From positions 540,784 through 604,783 of the forward strand of contig VWZF01001862.1 of assembly GCA_013396755.1 (NCBI GenBank): a DNA stretch of 64,000 bases. Reading direction: 5' to 3'. Made by a program: the position numbers and the translations under genes. Each line of letters starts with the position of its first letter. The first letter of the stretch is position 1. The notes below the pieces were generated by a model. The model was not told the origin of the DNA. It did no database searches and saw nothing but the letters and a program-made list of their open reading frames with translations. Origin of the DNA: Sclerurus mexicanus (taxonomy: Eukaryota; Chordata; Aves; Passeriformes; Furnariidae). Of the stretch, positions 24,827-34,324 are shown one piece after another.

Positions 24827-24940
24827 CTTCAAGGTGTCTGGTTATGGATCCTCCACAACAGGATAGGTGATGCCATTGTCCAGGGTAACCAGAACAAAGA
24901 GGTTCTGGACAATGGGGGTGGGAGGGAGTAATGTAGCCTT
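24827..24940 (-). other. Candidate exon (minus strand) carrying an in-frame stop
   Basis: One of the best splice contexts in the window. A long pyrimidine tract (ending TTTTTCTCCAAG on the minus strand) leads in, and CTTGAAG|GTAAGG leads out. The interval is 114 nt, exactly 38 codons, and frame 1 joins 24055-24175 in phase. That frame reads like protein (contains NLFVLVTLDNGITYPVVEDP) but meets a TAA five codons before the donor. Either the exon is non-coding, or another frame is used (frame 3 is open), or the reading frame has decayed, with CAA to TAA as the simplest change. The sites themselves are strong. Confidence 0.33.
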
Positions 24941-26653
24941 CTTGGAGAAAAATGTGAAAGATAAAGAGCAGAAAGAAATCCTAGCTGAATTTAGCTCCTC
25001 TCTGGAGCAGCACAGTTGTGAAGCTAAAAGGTCTATATAGTTTCCTCTAATCCAAGAGACAATTCCATCATATTGGATTGGGTTTTTTTTTTTTTTTAAA
25101 TTTGGGTGGCAGGGGGCATGAGGTATCTTATACCTCCTCAAACAGTGCTGCCTCCAGAACACAAGCTGGTAGCAGATTCAATCTCATTATTTCTGTGCGA
25201 GCTCTTACATTACAATATTCTTTGCTGCTTAGCTGATGGAAATTGTATCCCAAAGGCAAAAGGAATGTAATCCTCCTGGGATATAACAGAAACAGTCATT
25301 GTGTATCCCTGCAACTTCCCGTGGTTGCTCACATCTTGTGGGAGATGGAGAAGGTGTGTGGTGAGACAGGGGTGTCACTGAAGACATGCAGAGCTTATAT
25401 GCAAATTCCAAATATTCATCACTGAATCTGTGGACAAAGCTGTCCAGCTACTGCAGTGATGGGGTGATGATGCCAAAGACCCATTCATTTGCCATGGCAA
25501 ACTCTGACAGAAGTTTGAGACACTTCCCATCTACTTGTTTCCCCCTGTTTCTAATTAGTTATGGCATTGGCATGAAGTACGATCTGTGTCTATTAAGCCT
25601 TCATCTGCTCTTCCTTATTCCCACATGAAGTCATAATCCTTCATGCCATCCCAACTGTGTACTATGGGAGTGATTTAGGGTGTCTCAAACCAGAGGATAA
25701 TACCTCAGGTACTGAATAACTAGAATAAATGTAGACGAAAACAGGCCTTGTGTCACACACTGCTTGTAAGAACACATGTGTTAGCAGAGGGAGACAAATA
25801 AGTGGAGGAGAGGCTGATGTATCCACAGAAGAATTTGAAGAACAATCATGAGATTTTACACATGGCAGATGTCTAAGATATTTTGAGAGATTCTTCTCAG
25901 AGCCTCTAAGCCACAGCAGGGCCCTGCCACATATTTTGTTCTTCATATAATGATGCTTTGCCATTTGTACTGCACTATTGATGCACTCCTGGGTGGTACC
26001 AGCAGGACAAGAAGTGTGGTTAATAGCTGGCTTCAAGGGCCAAACAGAAATATCAGCCTGCAGCTCAATCCCTAGCCAAGAACGAGGCACTTGAGCAAGG
26101 AAACAGATTTCTTCCCTAAACAAGGGATTAAAGTGCAATGAAGCAGTGGACAAAGTCTAATATCTTCCAGGCAGATGAAGCAAGGAGAGACAGTTTGGTA
26201 GTAACAGCCTGTGGTAATCACAGAGGCAGCAACTGAGTCCCAATAAGAATTCTCACAAGGTATCTTGCCATATTTCCAGTATGGATAGAGATCAAGTACC
26301 ACAGTTGGAAAAAACTAGCTCTGACCTGTAAGGCAGTCCTTACTTGCCAGACGCTTCTAAAGTCTGGCTGCTGTGGTCATTCTGCAGTCATCTTCCTTTA
26401 ATTGTTATATGGGATCTGGACCTTTGAGAACAGCTCTAACTTGTGCAATCTTCAGTTAAACTTGCCTTGAAAACCCTGCCAGGCAGAGACCACCCTTGTT
26501 CATGGTGCCCTTCATCTGTACTACAAAGTCTGGACAGTGAGCTATTAAATACTCAGTTTGGCAGATTTTGAGAGGGCACCCTGTACTTACTCCATGTGAG
26601 TTTTTCCTTATCTGAGCCCACAGAGAGGTAGGGGTTGTTTTGGGGTGGGTTAC

Positions 26654-26689
26654 CTTTGTTTGCCATGAAAGTCGCTTGAAGTCAATAGG
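26654..26689 (-). other. Candidate small exon (minus strand)
   Basis: A 36-nt interval with a pyrimidine-rich acceptor (ending TCCTTGCTGAAG) and a modest donor (CAAAG|GTAACC) on the minus strand. It continues the frame of 26847-26904 and would add LLTSSDFHGKQ. The donor is the weakest in the series. Reading on without splicing reaches another donor-like site (ATGGA|GTAAGT) about 60 nt further. The phase it leaves does not fit the next candidate at 24827-24940, so either an exon is missing between them or one of the two is wrong. Confidence 0.2.
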
Positions 26690-26846
26690 CTTCAGCAAGG
26701 AAATACAAACTTTACTCTGGAAACACTTTGGAACCCATTACTCTCATTAAGTAAGCTGGTGTCTCATTTTCTCACTTATATGAAGGCAATGGGTTGCAGT
26801 GAAATAAGGCATCTACTATTTTCCAGCCACAGCTGAAATCTCTTAC

Positions 26847-26904
26847 CCTTTTAGAGGAGACTTGTCCAGAGTGAAGAAATAGTCTTGATTTAAAGCATCC
26901 CTAT
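26847..26904 (-). other. Candidate exon (minus strand)
   Basis: The minus-strand acceptor is excellent (TTTAACTTCTCTTTCAG) and the donor good (AAAAGG|GTAAGA). The 58-nt interval is open in a single frame, which is the frame entered from 27283-27377. The peptide includes DALNQDYFFTLDKSPLK. Having one open frame that is also the phase-compatible one is mild evidence for coding. The protein is not recognised. Confidence 0.3.
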
Positions 26905-27282
26905 CTGAAAGAGAAGTTAAACCCCTTCTGCTCCAATATTTTTAATTTTTTTTCTATTATTCTCTGAGCAGGGGCAGGTGGCTCTGATTTTAGCTGCAGC
27001 TGGATTCCAGCTTCTTTGCTCACTTGCATCATTTCATCTAACACATTCCTCTGGGGCTGCAAGAACTTCATGCTTCCATCTCAGCCTAGAGGTGAAAGCA
27101 AGGAGGAGAAGTTACACCATGTAATTATAGTTATTATGCCAGTTAATAGAGCTCCTCATAGCATAAACACTATTAGCACGAGTCACTGTTGGGAACTGAT
27201 GTGTCTCCAGCTCTGCTCTTGCTGTTGGAGGCTCAGCACAGATCTGAGTCCAAGCCCAGATCTGAAGAACAAACCCTAGTAC

Positions 27283-27377
27283 CTGCCAGCTCATGCACGG
27301 GGCCAAATCTCTCCCTGGGCTTGGGGGAACTTCTGAATTTTAGAGCTTGAGCATGATTAGAGAAGAGTAGTGTCATG
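27283..27377 (-). other. Candidate exon (minus strand), most proximal to the CpG island
   Basis: The minus strand shows an acceptor (CATATATTTCAG) and a donor (GCTGGCAG|GTACTA) around 95 nt. Only one frame is open (1 nt + 31 codons + 1 nt). It contains an ATG one base after the acceptor, and the peptide is rich in Arg/Pro/Ser. Its last base plus AT from 26847-26904 make an in-phase Asp codon. It could be an initiating or an internal exon. I saw no convincing exon between here and the CpG island about 4 kb upstream. Confidence 0.27.
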
Positions 27378-28045
27378 CTGAAATATATGATCCAAGCAGA
27401 CAGTGTTCAGACTTCAGGTCTACCAGCTTGCTTTCTGCTCTTGCAGTCACTCCACTGCCTTGCCTAAAAAAAAAAAATTGCTTTTAAACAATCAAGTATA
27501 ATCTCCAGGTTCCAGTACCACAGGTTTGCATTCAAACCCTCACTCTTATAATGTATTTTTCCCATCCAAATGGCAGGGAATATTCCAGTGCTAACAGTTC
27601 CTTTTCTCTCTCCCTTCTGTCTTGACAGCAAACTGCTGTCATTCTATTTTGATAGTGTACTTTTAAAAAGATAAATACATGTGTATTTATACAAAAGTTT
27701 CAAAACAAGTCCTTCAGGGGTGGGAAAGGGAAAGATCAGAGGTGGTAAAGTTGTGACAGAACTTGGATTTAGTTAATTGGATCTAGTTATTTGCACTATC
27801 TTTTGCTAACTGCCTGTGCCAGTCCCAGGCTGGGAAAGCAATTTAACTCACTGCCTGTGAAAAATGAAATGACAGCAGCTACTCAAGTGAACTTTCACAT
27901 TAATGAAGCATGATCTGGTCTTGATCAAAGACTTTATGTTCCTGGAGGACCAGAGTTCAAGCACTGGCCTCTAATTTTGAAAGAAGAAACAATTTATATG
28001 TCATTGCAAGGCAAATGCAACTTAAATTTAAAATGTAATTTAAAA

Positions 28046-28069
28046 GCTTAAACTCTTCAGAGTTTAAGC
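28046..28069. other. Near-perfect 24-bp palindrome
   Basis: Arms GCTTAAACTCT (28046-28056) and AGAGTTTAAGC (28059-28069) are perfect reverse complements separated by only TC. Such a dyad could bind a dimeric regulator or extrude as a cruciform. It may also be chance in an AT-rich stretch. Confidence 0.75.
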
Positions 28070-28360
28070 CCAAGGTAAACTTTCATGTCAGCACTGTTAG
28101 TGACCCTATACTGAAGCCTGACTTGATCATCTCTTCCTTTAATTCCCACTGTCATATGCTGTCTCCTGCTCAGCTGAATTGGCTTCTCCAAGCAGTGGGA
28201 AGTGATGTTATCATTAGTCATTGCTGCTGGGCACTTTTGGATCACGTCAGGCATCTTGCAGGTTGTTCCAACAAAATGAGCTCTGAGGAGCAGGGTTGGG
28301 ATCCAAGAGAGACAGAGACCAGCTCTGGGTGGCAACAAGCCATAGAATTGTCCTTGCAGG

Positions 28361-28429
28361 TCTGGTGTAACCAGATCAACTAATAAACCTTTGGAATGCT
28401 GATGCTATGGTTGATCTGGTCATACCAGA
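28361..28429. other. Hairpin with 20-bp stem (18 of 20 paired)
   Basis: Arms at 28361-28380 and 28410-28429 are complementary at 18 of 20 positions. One of the two mismatches would be a G-U pair in RNA, and the loop is 29 nt. The size resembles a precursor-miRNA stem but is shorter than the usual 30-plus paired bases, and pairing stops abruptly on the outside. A small inverted-repeat element is an alternative. Confidence 0.6.
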
Positions 28430-30880
28430 GAAACCATCTCTCACAGCCTGGATGCCAGGAACCAAACCCTGCAGCTTGCCATGGGCAGCTAATGCCAAAG
28501 ACCACTGTTAGCCATGTATAAATGTGACTGTTTCTGTGCTGAATAATCACTGTCATCTCATATACTTGACCTCACAACACACCTGCTGTAACCTTTTCAG
28601 GCATTTGGCACCATGATAATATGGATTGAGACATCAGTTCAGCAGGGTGACAATAAAGCCATGGGCACCAGTCATTTTGCAAATCTCAGCACCACTGGTG
28701 TTGGGTAGAAAGCGATCTTGAACATTATTAGAAGACAAATGCTATTACAGAAGGATTTGTGGCCCTGCAGGTAGAAACACCAGGTAGGAGTGAAGGAAAA
28801 TTGTCAAATACAGGGATGGTTAACATGAGCGAAGGTCGATCCTTTTCTATTTCATCTTTAGCCTGCCCCAGGAGAGCTCAAACACATCCCTCCCAAAACC
28901 TGACAGCCTTGCTGTCATCCTCCATCCAGTGTGTCACCTGTGCTGGGTTGCTTTGCAGCCTCACCATGGCTCTTCTTCAGCCCTGGCTCTTTCTCTGAAA
29001 GCCAAGGCATGTGTGAAAGGTGACTGTGGATTCCTGATGGTTAGAAGTTATTTAGAAGGTCTAGCTTGCAAACCAAATTACAGAGAGATACTTTTGCAAG
29101 AACCAGGGATTAGAAGATCAGCAGATGTTGAAGGTGAAGGGTGCCCTGTGTTCAGGGCTCCTGTGAGTTCCTGGCTGCACCCCAGGTGTGTGGGGTTGCC
29201 TAAGGTGAGTCATCTGGGGATCCGTTTCCCCAGCTGTAAAGGAGGGATAATACTTCTGTTCTCACCTCAGTTTGTCTTCTCTGTTTAGATTTCAAGCTCC
29301 TCAGGGCTGTGTCTTGATACATGTATGTACAGTTCCTAGCTTAATAGAGTCATGATCCAAACTGAAGCCTCCAGGCACTCCTGGGTATTATATCATTACT
29401 AATTTCACAAGAGGCTGCAATCAAATTCCTGTATGGGGCAAAAAAAAAAATCTCAGAAAGGAATAAAGCAAGCTATTAAAAACTGAGGAGTATTTTTGCT
29501 GAAGTGGAAATAATGGTACTTTGTCCCAAAATGTATAAAATATGTATTGCAATTAAATTCTCTATTGGCAAATTGCTCTACAATTAAAAAACACAGAAGC
29601 TTGAGTGAGGCAATTAGAATAATAGTAGAGTGTTAATTATAGCTTGATGGATTCTGCATGCTGTCAGCAATTACCTTCTAAGTGTGCACTTCTGAACCGA
29701 CTCCAAATCCACAAAAAGACACCGACAGAATTAGAAATATCTTCCTTGTTGGCATGCCTTTGACTTTTTAAAATTTGTTTTCATAAATACTTTTGTAAGC
29801 TATTTAATTAGATTTAATGAGGTTCAAGGAAGAAACATCCTCCATGCTGTACACAGGCGTTGGCTTGGGGAGGAGGGAGAGCACAACTGAGAGGAGTCTC
29901 AGCTTCTACCAGCGGCCCTTGTTTTCAGTGCATGGAGATCTTGTGCAAATACAAGGTGATTTGGCCCTGTTTCCAGAAGAGTTACTTCTAAGTTTCTGTT
30001 GTCTTAAGGTTATCTAAAGCTTTTAGATCTCTTTCTCCATGGGTAGCTCCGCTGCTATCCTCTTGCTTCTTCCCCTATCATTAAACAACATCAACATTAG
30101 TTGTTAAAATTAATTTAAAAGCTTGGTTGTCAAATCTGAGTACACTGTAAAAGAACCACAAGTTTTTTATTTTTATGATGCCTTCCCTACTGGCCAGGAG
30201 AAATCCTCCCCATAAAAGTGCTTTAGACTGTGGTTCTCCCACACTGAGAAACTAAAGAATATTTTTAATTGGAGATTTATTTGTATGACTGCACTGTTTT
30301 CTGTAATACATCTACTCTTCCTGCCTCTGGTGCCCTCCCCAAGGACAGGAATTCTTGTCTTACTTTGCAAAAACCTTTCAAATAAATCAGGGGATTAAAC
30401 ATCAGCCATTCTTCTCTTTTCTTCAGTTCTTGAAGGTAAGTAAGTTTCTGAAGTAAGACCATAGCAGCATGAATATATTTTTAATCTCTCCCCTCTTTAT
30501 AATCAAAAGCCTAACGACCAAGTTTTACCCAGCCTTTGCAATGACTGAGCTTTCCCTCTATCATCAATCTCTGCAATCTGATACATTCCAAGCTGTCCCA
30601 AAAGCCAAATAGTTCTTGTGCAGGTGGCTGTGAGGAGTAAACAGAGGAGCAGAGAACTGCTGTGCCAGCAATAGCAGTAATGTACGGTGGGGATTCAGGT
30701 GGGGATGCTGAAATCACAGACGGGTGATTGCTCCTGGAGCAAGATCGTCCCCATCAATAAACCCAGGTTCTGCATTTCCTATCGTGTCATCTCCCTGAGC
30801 TCAACCTCCCTCCCTCGGGATTCCCAGACTTCTTTCCCTCTTTCTGGATTCTCTTTGGGCATGGTTTTTGTCCGTGTTTC
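28430..30880. other. Non-coding stretch upstream of the CpG island
   Basis: Contains the ancient CR1/L3-like relic (29205-29410) and an AT-rich, homeobox-core-rich block (about 29420-29700). No known gene is recognisable. Top-strand composition is mixed here, unlike the A+C bias at many places further left. A 30-nt minus-strand interval at 28965-28994 has strong splice signals but is too short to judge. Confidence 0.45.
29205..29410 (+). mobile_element. Ancient CR1/L3-like LINE relic (3' region)
   Basis: The order of sub-motifs matches the old CR1/L3-type 3' tail widespread in reptile and bird genomes: CCGTTTCCCCAGCTGTAAA, GGATAATACTT, CTCACCTCAG, then TAGATTTCAAGCTC, CAGGGCTGTGTCTT, TGTATGTACAG, CCTAGC, and a GCCTCCAGGCACT block. 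It is heavily diverged and short, with no coding capacity. The strong donor-like string on the opposite strand near 29270 belongs to this repeat and should not be read as a gene signal. The boundaries are approximate. Confidence 0.65.
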
Positions 30881-31120
30881 CAGCAGCGCATGCTGCGGGG
30901 TGTCCCGGAGGCACTGGGACATTGCGGGGGAATCTGCAGCAGGAGGCTGGGAGTCCAACCAAAGGCACGGGAAGCAGGATTGGGCCGAGGTGTGTGTTTC
31001 TCTCCCTCAAACACCCCCTTTCTCCCCACGGAGCTCCCGGGGTGGGGGGTGAAGCCGCGCTCCCCGCTGCCCTCGGTGTCTCCTCGCCTGAGGGCCGTGC
31101 CGGCCCAGCCCCGGGCTCTG

Positions 31121-31190
31121 GGTGCTCCCACAGGGGCCCTGCCGCTCTCGGTGCTCCCACAGGGGCCCTGCCGCTCCGGGTGCCGCTCTC
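31121..31190 (+). repeat. 29-bp tandem repeat in the CpG island
   Basis: Two nearly identical 29-bp units, 31121-31149 and 31150-31178 (core GGTGCTCCCACAGGGGCCCT), plus a partial third copy. This GC-rich minisatellite lies about 450 bp from the CCAAT boxes. It explains the long chance open frames on both strands here. Confidence 0.85.
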
Positions 31191-31475
31191 TGCCGCCTCG
31201 CGCCTCGGCCCGCTCGGGGCTTCCCGGCCAGGGGTCCATGTGGGGAGGGGAACCCCTGCCTGGGGTCGCTGCGGGGCACGCGTGTCGCTGCCGAGTGCGG
31301 CCCCGCAGCCGCTGAAGGTCCCACCGGGGTGCAGAGAAGCCCCCACACCCTGGTGTCCCACAGGACCGACCCCAACCCGGAGGCACCTCCGTGACGCGGC
31401 CCCTTTAAGAGCCCCGGGGACGGGGGAGCCGCGTTCACACCTGGAGTGGGAAAGGGGGGCGGGCCCCGGCGCCGC

Positions 31476-31485
31476 TGATTGACAG
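31476..31485 (+). promoter_or_regulatory. DECA motif (PBX-PREP/MEIS composite site)
   Basis: An exact TGATTGACAG occurs at 31476-31485, flanked by GC-rich sequence. TGATTGACAG is the established composite site bound by PBX with PREP or MEIS TALE homeodomain proteins. The site lies 52-84 bp from the two CCAAT boxes. TALE and NF-Y co-occupancy at promoters is described in vertebrate embryos. The match is seen directly; use in vivo is inferred. Confidence 0.6.
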
Positions 31486-31536
31486 CGGCGGGAGCCAACG
31501 GGGCGCCGCTTTGGGGCGCGGAGGGGGCGCTGCCCA

Positions 31537-31573
31537 CCAATGGCGGCGCGGCGGGGGCCGCCCGGCAGCCAAT
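31537..31573 (+). promoter_or_regulatory. Paired CCAAT boxes (NF-Y), 32 bp spacing
   Basis: CCAAT occurs at 31537-31541 (in CACCAATGG) and again at 31569-31573 (in AGCCAATGG), on the same strand and 32 bp apart. Both have the flanks preferred by NF-Y. Paired CCAAT boxes about three helical turns apart are a hallmark of TATA-less, often cell-cycle or housekeeping, promoters. The transcription start would be expected within about 100 bp, that is at the edge of or inside the sequence gap. Confidence 0.65.
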
Positions 31574-31612
31574 GGGCGGGCGCGCGGGGGGCGGCGCGGC
31601 TACATGTTGCGG

Positions 31613-31755
31613 NNNNNNNNNNNNNNNNNNNNNNNNNNNNNNNNNNNNNNNNNNNNNNNNNNNNNNNNNNNNNNNNNNNNNNNNNNNNNNNNNNNNNNNN
31701 NNNNNNNNNNNNNNNNNNNNNNNNNNNNNNNNNNNNNNNNNNNNNNNNNNNNNNN
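31613..31755. other. Sequence gap (143 N) in the promoter core
   Basis: A run of N from 31613 to 31755, entered from very G-rich sequence. The base before it ends CTACATGTTGCGG, so an ATG lies just outside the gap, in a poor initiation context (T at -3). The gap probably swallows the transcription start and part or all of exon 1. The true length may differ from 143. Confidence 0.98.
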
Positions 31756-34236
31756 TTAGCAATGGGGGAGCTTTAAAACGAGACATCCCCGCGGAGCTCC
31801 GGGTTGTTGGTTGGTTTGACGTGCTCGGTCCCCCCGAGGTGATGGGGATGCCGCAGCGGGGTCGGCCCTGCGAGAGAACTTCGGGGGTTTTGAGGCTCTG
31901 CCCGTCCCCTGCGGGGCTGTCTCCTGCGGTGGGATCTGCTGGAGATAAGGGCCAGCCCGGGCTCCCGAATCCTTATTAGGTTATAATCCATCCATCCATC
32001 GCTGTCCCGGGGTGCCCGAAGGCGCACCCGGGGTCGCGCTCGCCCTTTCGGCTCTCTGTGCTGCCAGCTTTTTAGAGTGTGGATTTGGAGGGGATCGAAA
32101 CGGAGTCGCGGGATGTTAGGGAGTTTTACCGAAAAACACCTGGGTTTCCCTCAAAGCCCCGCTGCCCCCGCGCTTGCCCGTCTGTCGAGGCATTAAACCT
32201 GCGGTGTGCCGTGTGTCCCGATGGAGCGGAGCTCAGGGCGCCGCACCTGGGGGTCAGGGCAGCACTGCCGGGTGGTTTTTGGTCCCCAAGAAGGGTGTTT
32301 TAAAGTGCTCGGGTCTGTGCCCAGCGCAGGACGGTGTCGCTGCCCTCTCCCGGGAAGCACAGCGGGTCCGCTCCGGTTGTGTGACCGCAGCTCTGGGCTG
32401 GGGGAGGCTGAAATAAAACATCAGACACGTGAAAGTCAAGAGATTCGGGGGCAAAGTGTGCTCGGCTTTGACAGCCCAAGGCGTCTGACAATCCAGAAGG
32501 ACTAAGGGTTAAGTGTGTGCACTCAAAAACTTGTAAAAATAAGTGCCCTCGACTAGAAGCAAACCTTGGGGAAATAAGGATCCAGAAAGGGAGAGGGAAA
32601 ACAGTGCTTCTGTGGCGGGGCCTTTCTGTTGTTTGAATAGATTTATAGATTATTGAATCTATAAAACCCCCGGTTGTAACAGATACTCCTCAGCTCTGCC
32701 AGGAGAGAGAACGGTCACTGAAGTGTTGCTGGAGGTGGTCCAGCTCCTTATTAAGAAGAATTATTAGAGGTTTGTCAGGTCCTCCTGGTGGTATTCACTT
32801 TTGGCTGCAGAAATGCCTTGTTTTACTTGAAATTATCAGGTGTCATAGCGAGAGGAACGTGTGGCCTCTGCATTAAAACCTGACTCATCCCATTCACCTG
32901 TTGCTGAGCGCTCTGAAGGATCCTTCGCATGGCTCTGGGCACCTTTCAGAGCGAGCTTTTAGTCTTGTCAGCGTAATTCCAGCGTTCCCATGCACCTCTT
33001 AAAATAGGACAGTGTATCTTTGTTCGGGCAGGGAAATGCGTTAATAGCCCAGACAGAACAAATTTATTGTTGTGTGTTTTTTTTTCCGGAGTGCTAATAC
33101 CCAGGAGTGTCTTTTTCATATGGAACAGATTTTTGAGTGTCTTGTGTTCATTTTAAATTTTATTGGTGAAGTAATAGCACGTATAAATCTTCTGCTGCGG
33201 ACCTGTGGGCTGTTGATCGTTTGGCCGCTTAAAGTATGGTTTGTAGCTTTGTATGTTCTAAACTAACCAAAGAATTGGTTCAAGTGATGGTTTTCGTATC
33301 TGGAAAAGCAGATTTAAGGCTTTTTTTTTTACTTCTCCATAGCTTGTATAAAAAGCAAGCGTTAAAGCTATTGCAAATACTCTTGTTCTTGAAGTAATAC
33401 TGCTTCCAGTTACTAAAATTACTTAAAATTGCTTATTTCAGTTTAGGAACGAAGATGAAGGGCACCTTTTATGCTTGGTGGGGTCATAAATGCTCAATTT
33501 TGCTGCGGAGTTTTCTTTAGTAGTATAACATCCTCTAAAAGCACCACGTGCTGGAGAAAAGTTACCTCTGCAGCTATCTGTTGCTTTTTTTGTCTGGGTT
33601 TTTTATTTAACATGCCCCTGCAAAGAAGCAGAAGGCACACGGGAGGGTTTGCGTGGTCCGTGGCCGATGCGGGAGTGCAGCCCGCGGGGAGCGGGTTCCC
33701 CAGCCCTACACTGGGGTGATGTGGGTGATGCTGGAGCTGTGCATCCCTCCTCTCCATCCCTCCCGGGCAGGCTGTGTCTGCTCCCCCGAGGTGATAAGCT
33801 TGGGCGTGTTCGATCGCTAATGGGAGGCGAGATAAATCCAGTTTCCAGTGACTGCTGCGGCTGTGCTTTAACTTCATTAAAGCTCTATTGAACAATCCCT
33901 CCTTAGCAGTTTATCTTTATTCCTAACGAGTGCCACGATGCTGAGGCAGTGCTTGGAGTCGGTTTTCAGTGTGTTGGAGATAAAGCTTTTGTTTGTAGGG
34001 GTGGAAATGCGGCTCGGCACGCCGGGGAGCGTTCTGGAACAGACTTAATCACGCCGCGTGTTTTGTCAACAGGGCTATCAGTACCGAGGAAAAGCATTGG
34101 AGCTTTTTGAAACTATTGTTATTTCTCTGTAGGCAGTAGAGCTCGGAGTTGTAATTTTTCTCCCAAGCTTGCAGAAGGAATAACTAATACGCAGAGTGGC
34201 TGCAGTCGCTCTGTTAGTGTGGGGTGGCAGAGATGT

Positions 34237-34270
34237 GTTCGTGGGGTATTTTTGTTCGTGGGGTATTTTT
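34237..34270 (+). repeat. 17-bp perfect tandem duplication
   Basis: Two adjacent identical copies of GTTCGTGGGGTATTTTT, at 34237-34253 and 34254-34270. The second extends into a T-rich tract that forms part of a plus-strand splice-acceptor-like sequence. Confidence 0.9.
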
Positions 34271-34292
34271 TTTCTCTTTTCCTCCTGAAAAG

Positions 34293-34324
34293 CATCAGAC
34301 ACCTCGACACTGTGTGCCAGTTAT
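34293..34324 (+). other. Weak candidate exon (plus strand)
   Basis: The plus strand has an excellent pyrimidine tract (TTTTTCTCTTTTCCTCCTGAAAAG) before this 32-nt interval and a strong donor (CAGTTAT|GTAAGTGT) after it. All three frames are open because it is so short, so nothing can be said of coding. It lies about 2.5 kb downstream of the CpG island, where a second 5' exon could sit. It may be a pseudo-exon. Confidence 0.2.

Larger units (their letters stand above)
30880..32480. promoter_or_regulatory. CpG island, probable bidirectional promoter
   Basis: A sharp rise in GC and CpG content that is unique in the window, interrupted by the N run 31613-31755. It contains GC boxes (GGGGGCGGG at about 31454-31463, TGGGCGGGC at about 31573-31581), two CCAAT boxes, a DECA motif and a TGACGC half-CRE near 31393. 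No canonical TATA box was seen. G+T bias to the right and a weaker A+C tendency to the left suggest transcription in both directions. The first exon cannot be read because of the gap. CpG-rich sequence thins out gradually towards about 34500 on the right. Confidence 0.88.

Noticed and set aside
25662..26153. 163-codon minus-strand open frame, with an exon-like end at 25704-25762
   Set aside because: The splice-bounded part does not keep phase with the neighbouring candidate exons, and the whole frame has no recognisable domain.
28965..28994. 30-nt minus-strand interval with strong acceptor and donor
   Set aside because: Too short to judge. Two frames are open and phase can be matched either way.
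29255..29275. Strong minus-strand donor TGAG|GTGAGA
   Set aside because: It lies inside the ancient CR1/L3-like relic and has no acceptor partner.
30787..31482. Long overlapping open frames of about 190-204 codons on both strands
   Set aside because: They coincide with the CpG island and its 29-bp tandem repeat, where stop codons are rare. Frames that cross the N run are artefacts of reading N as open.
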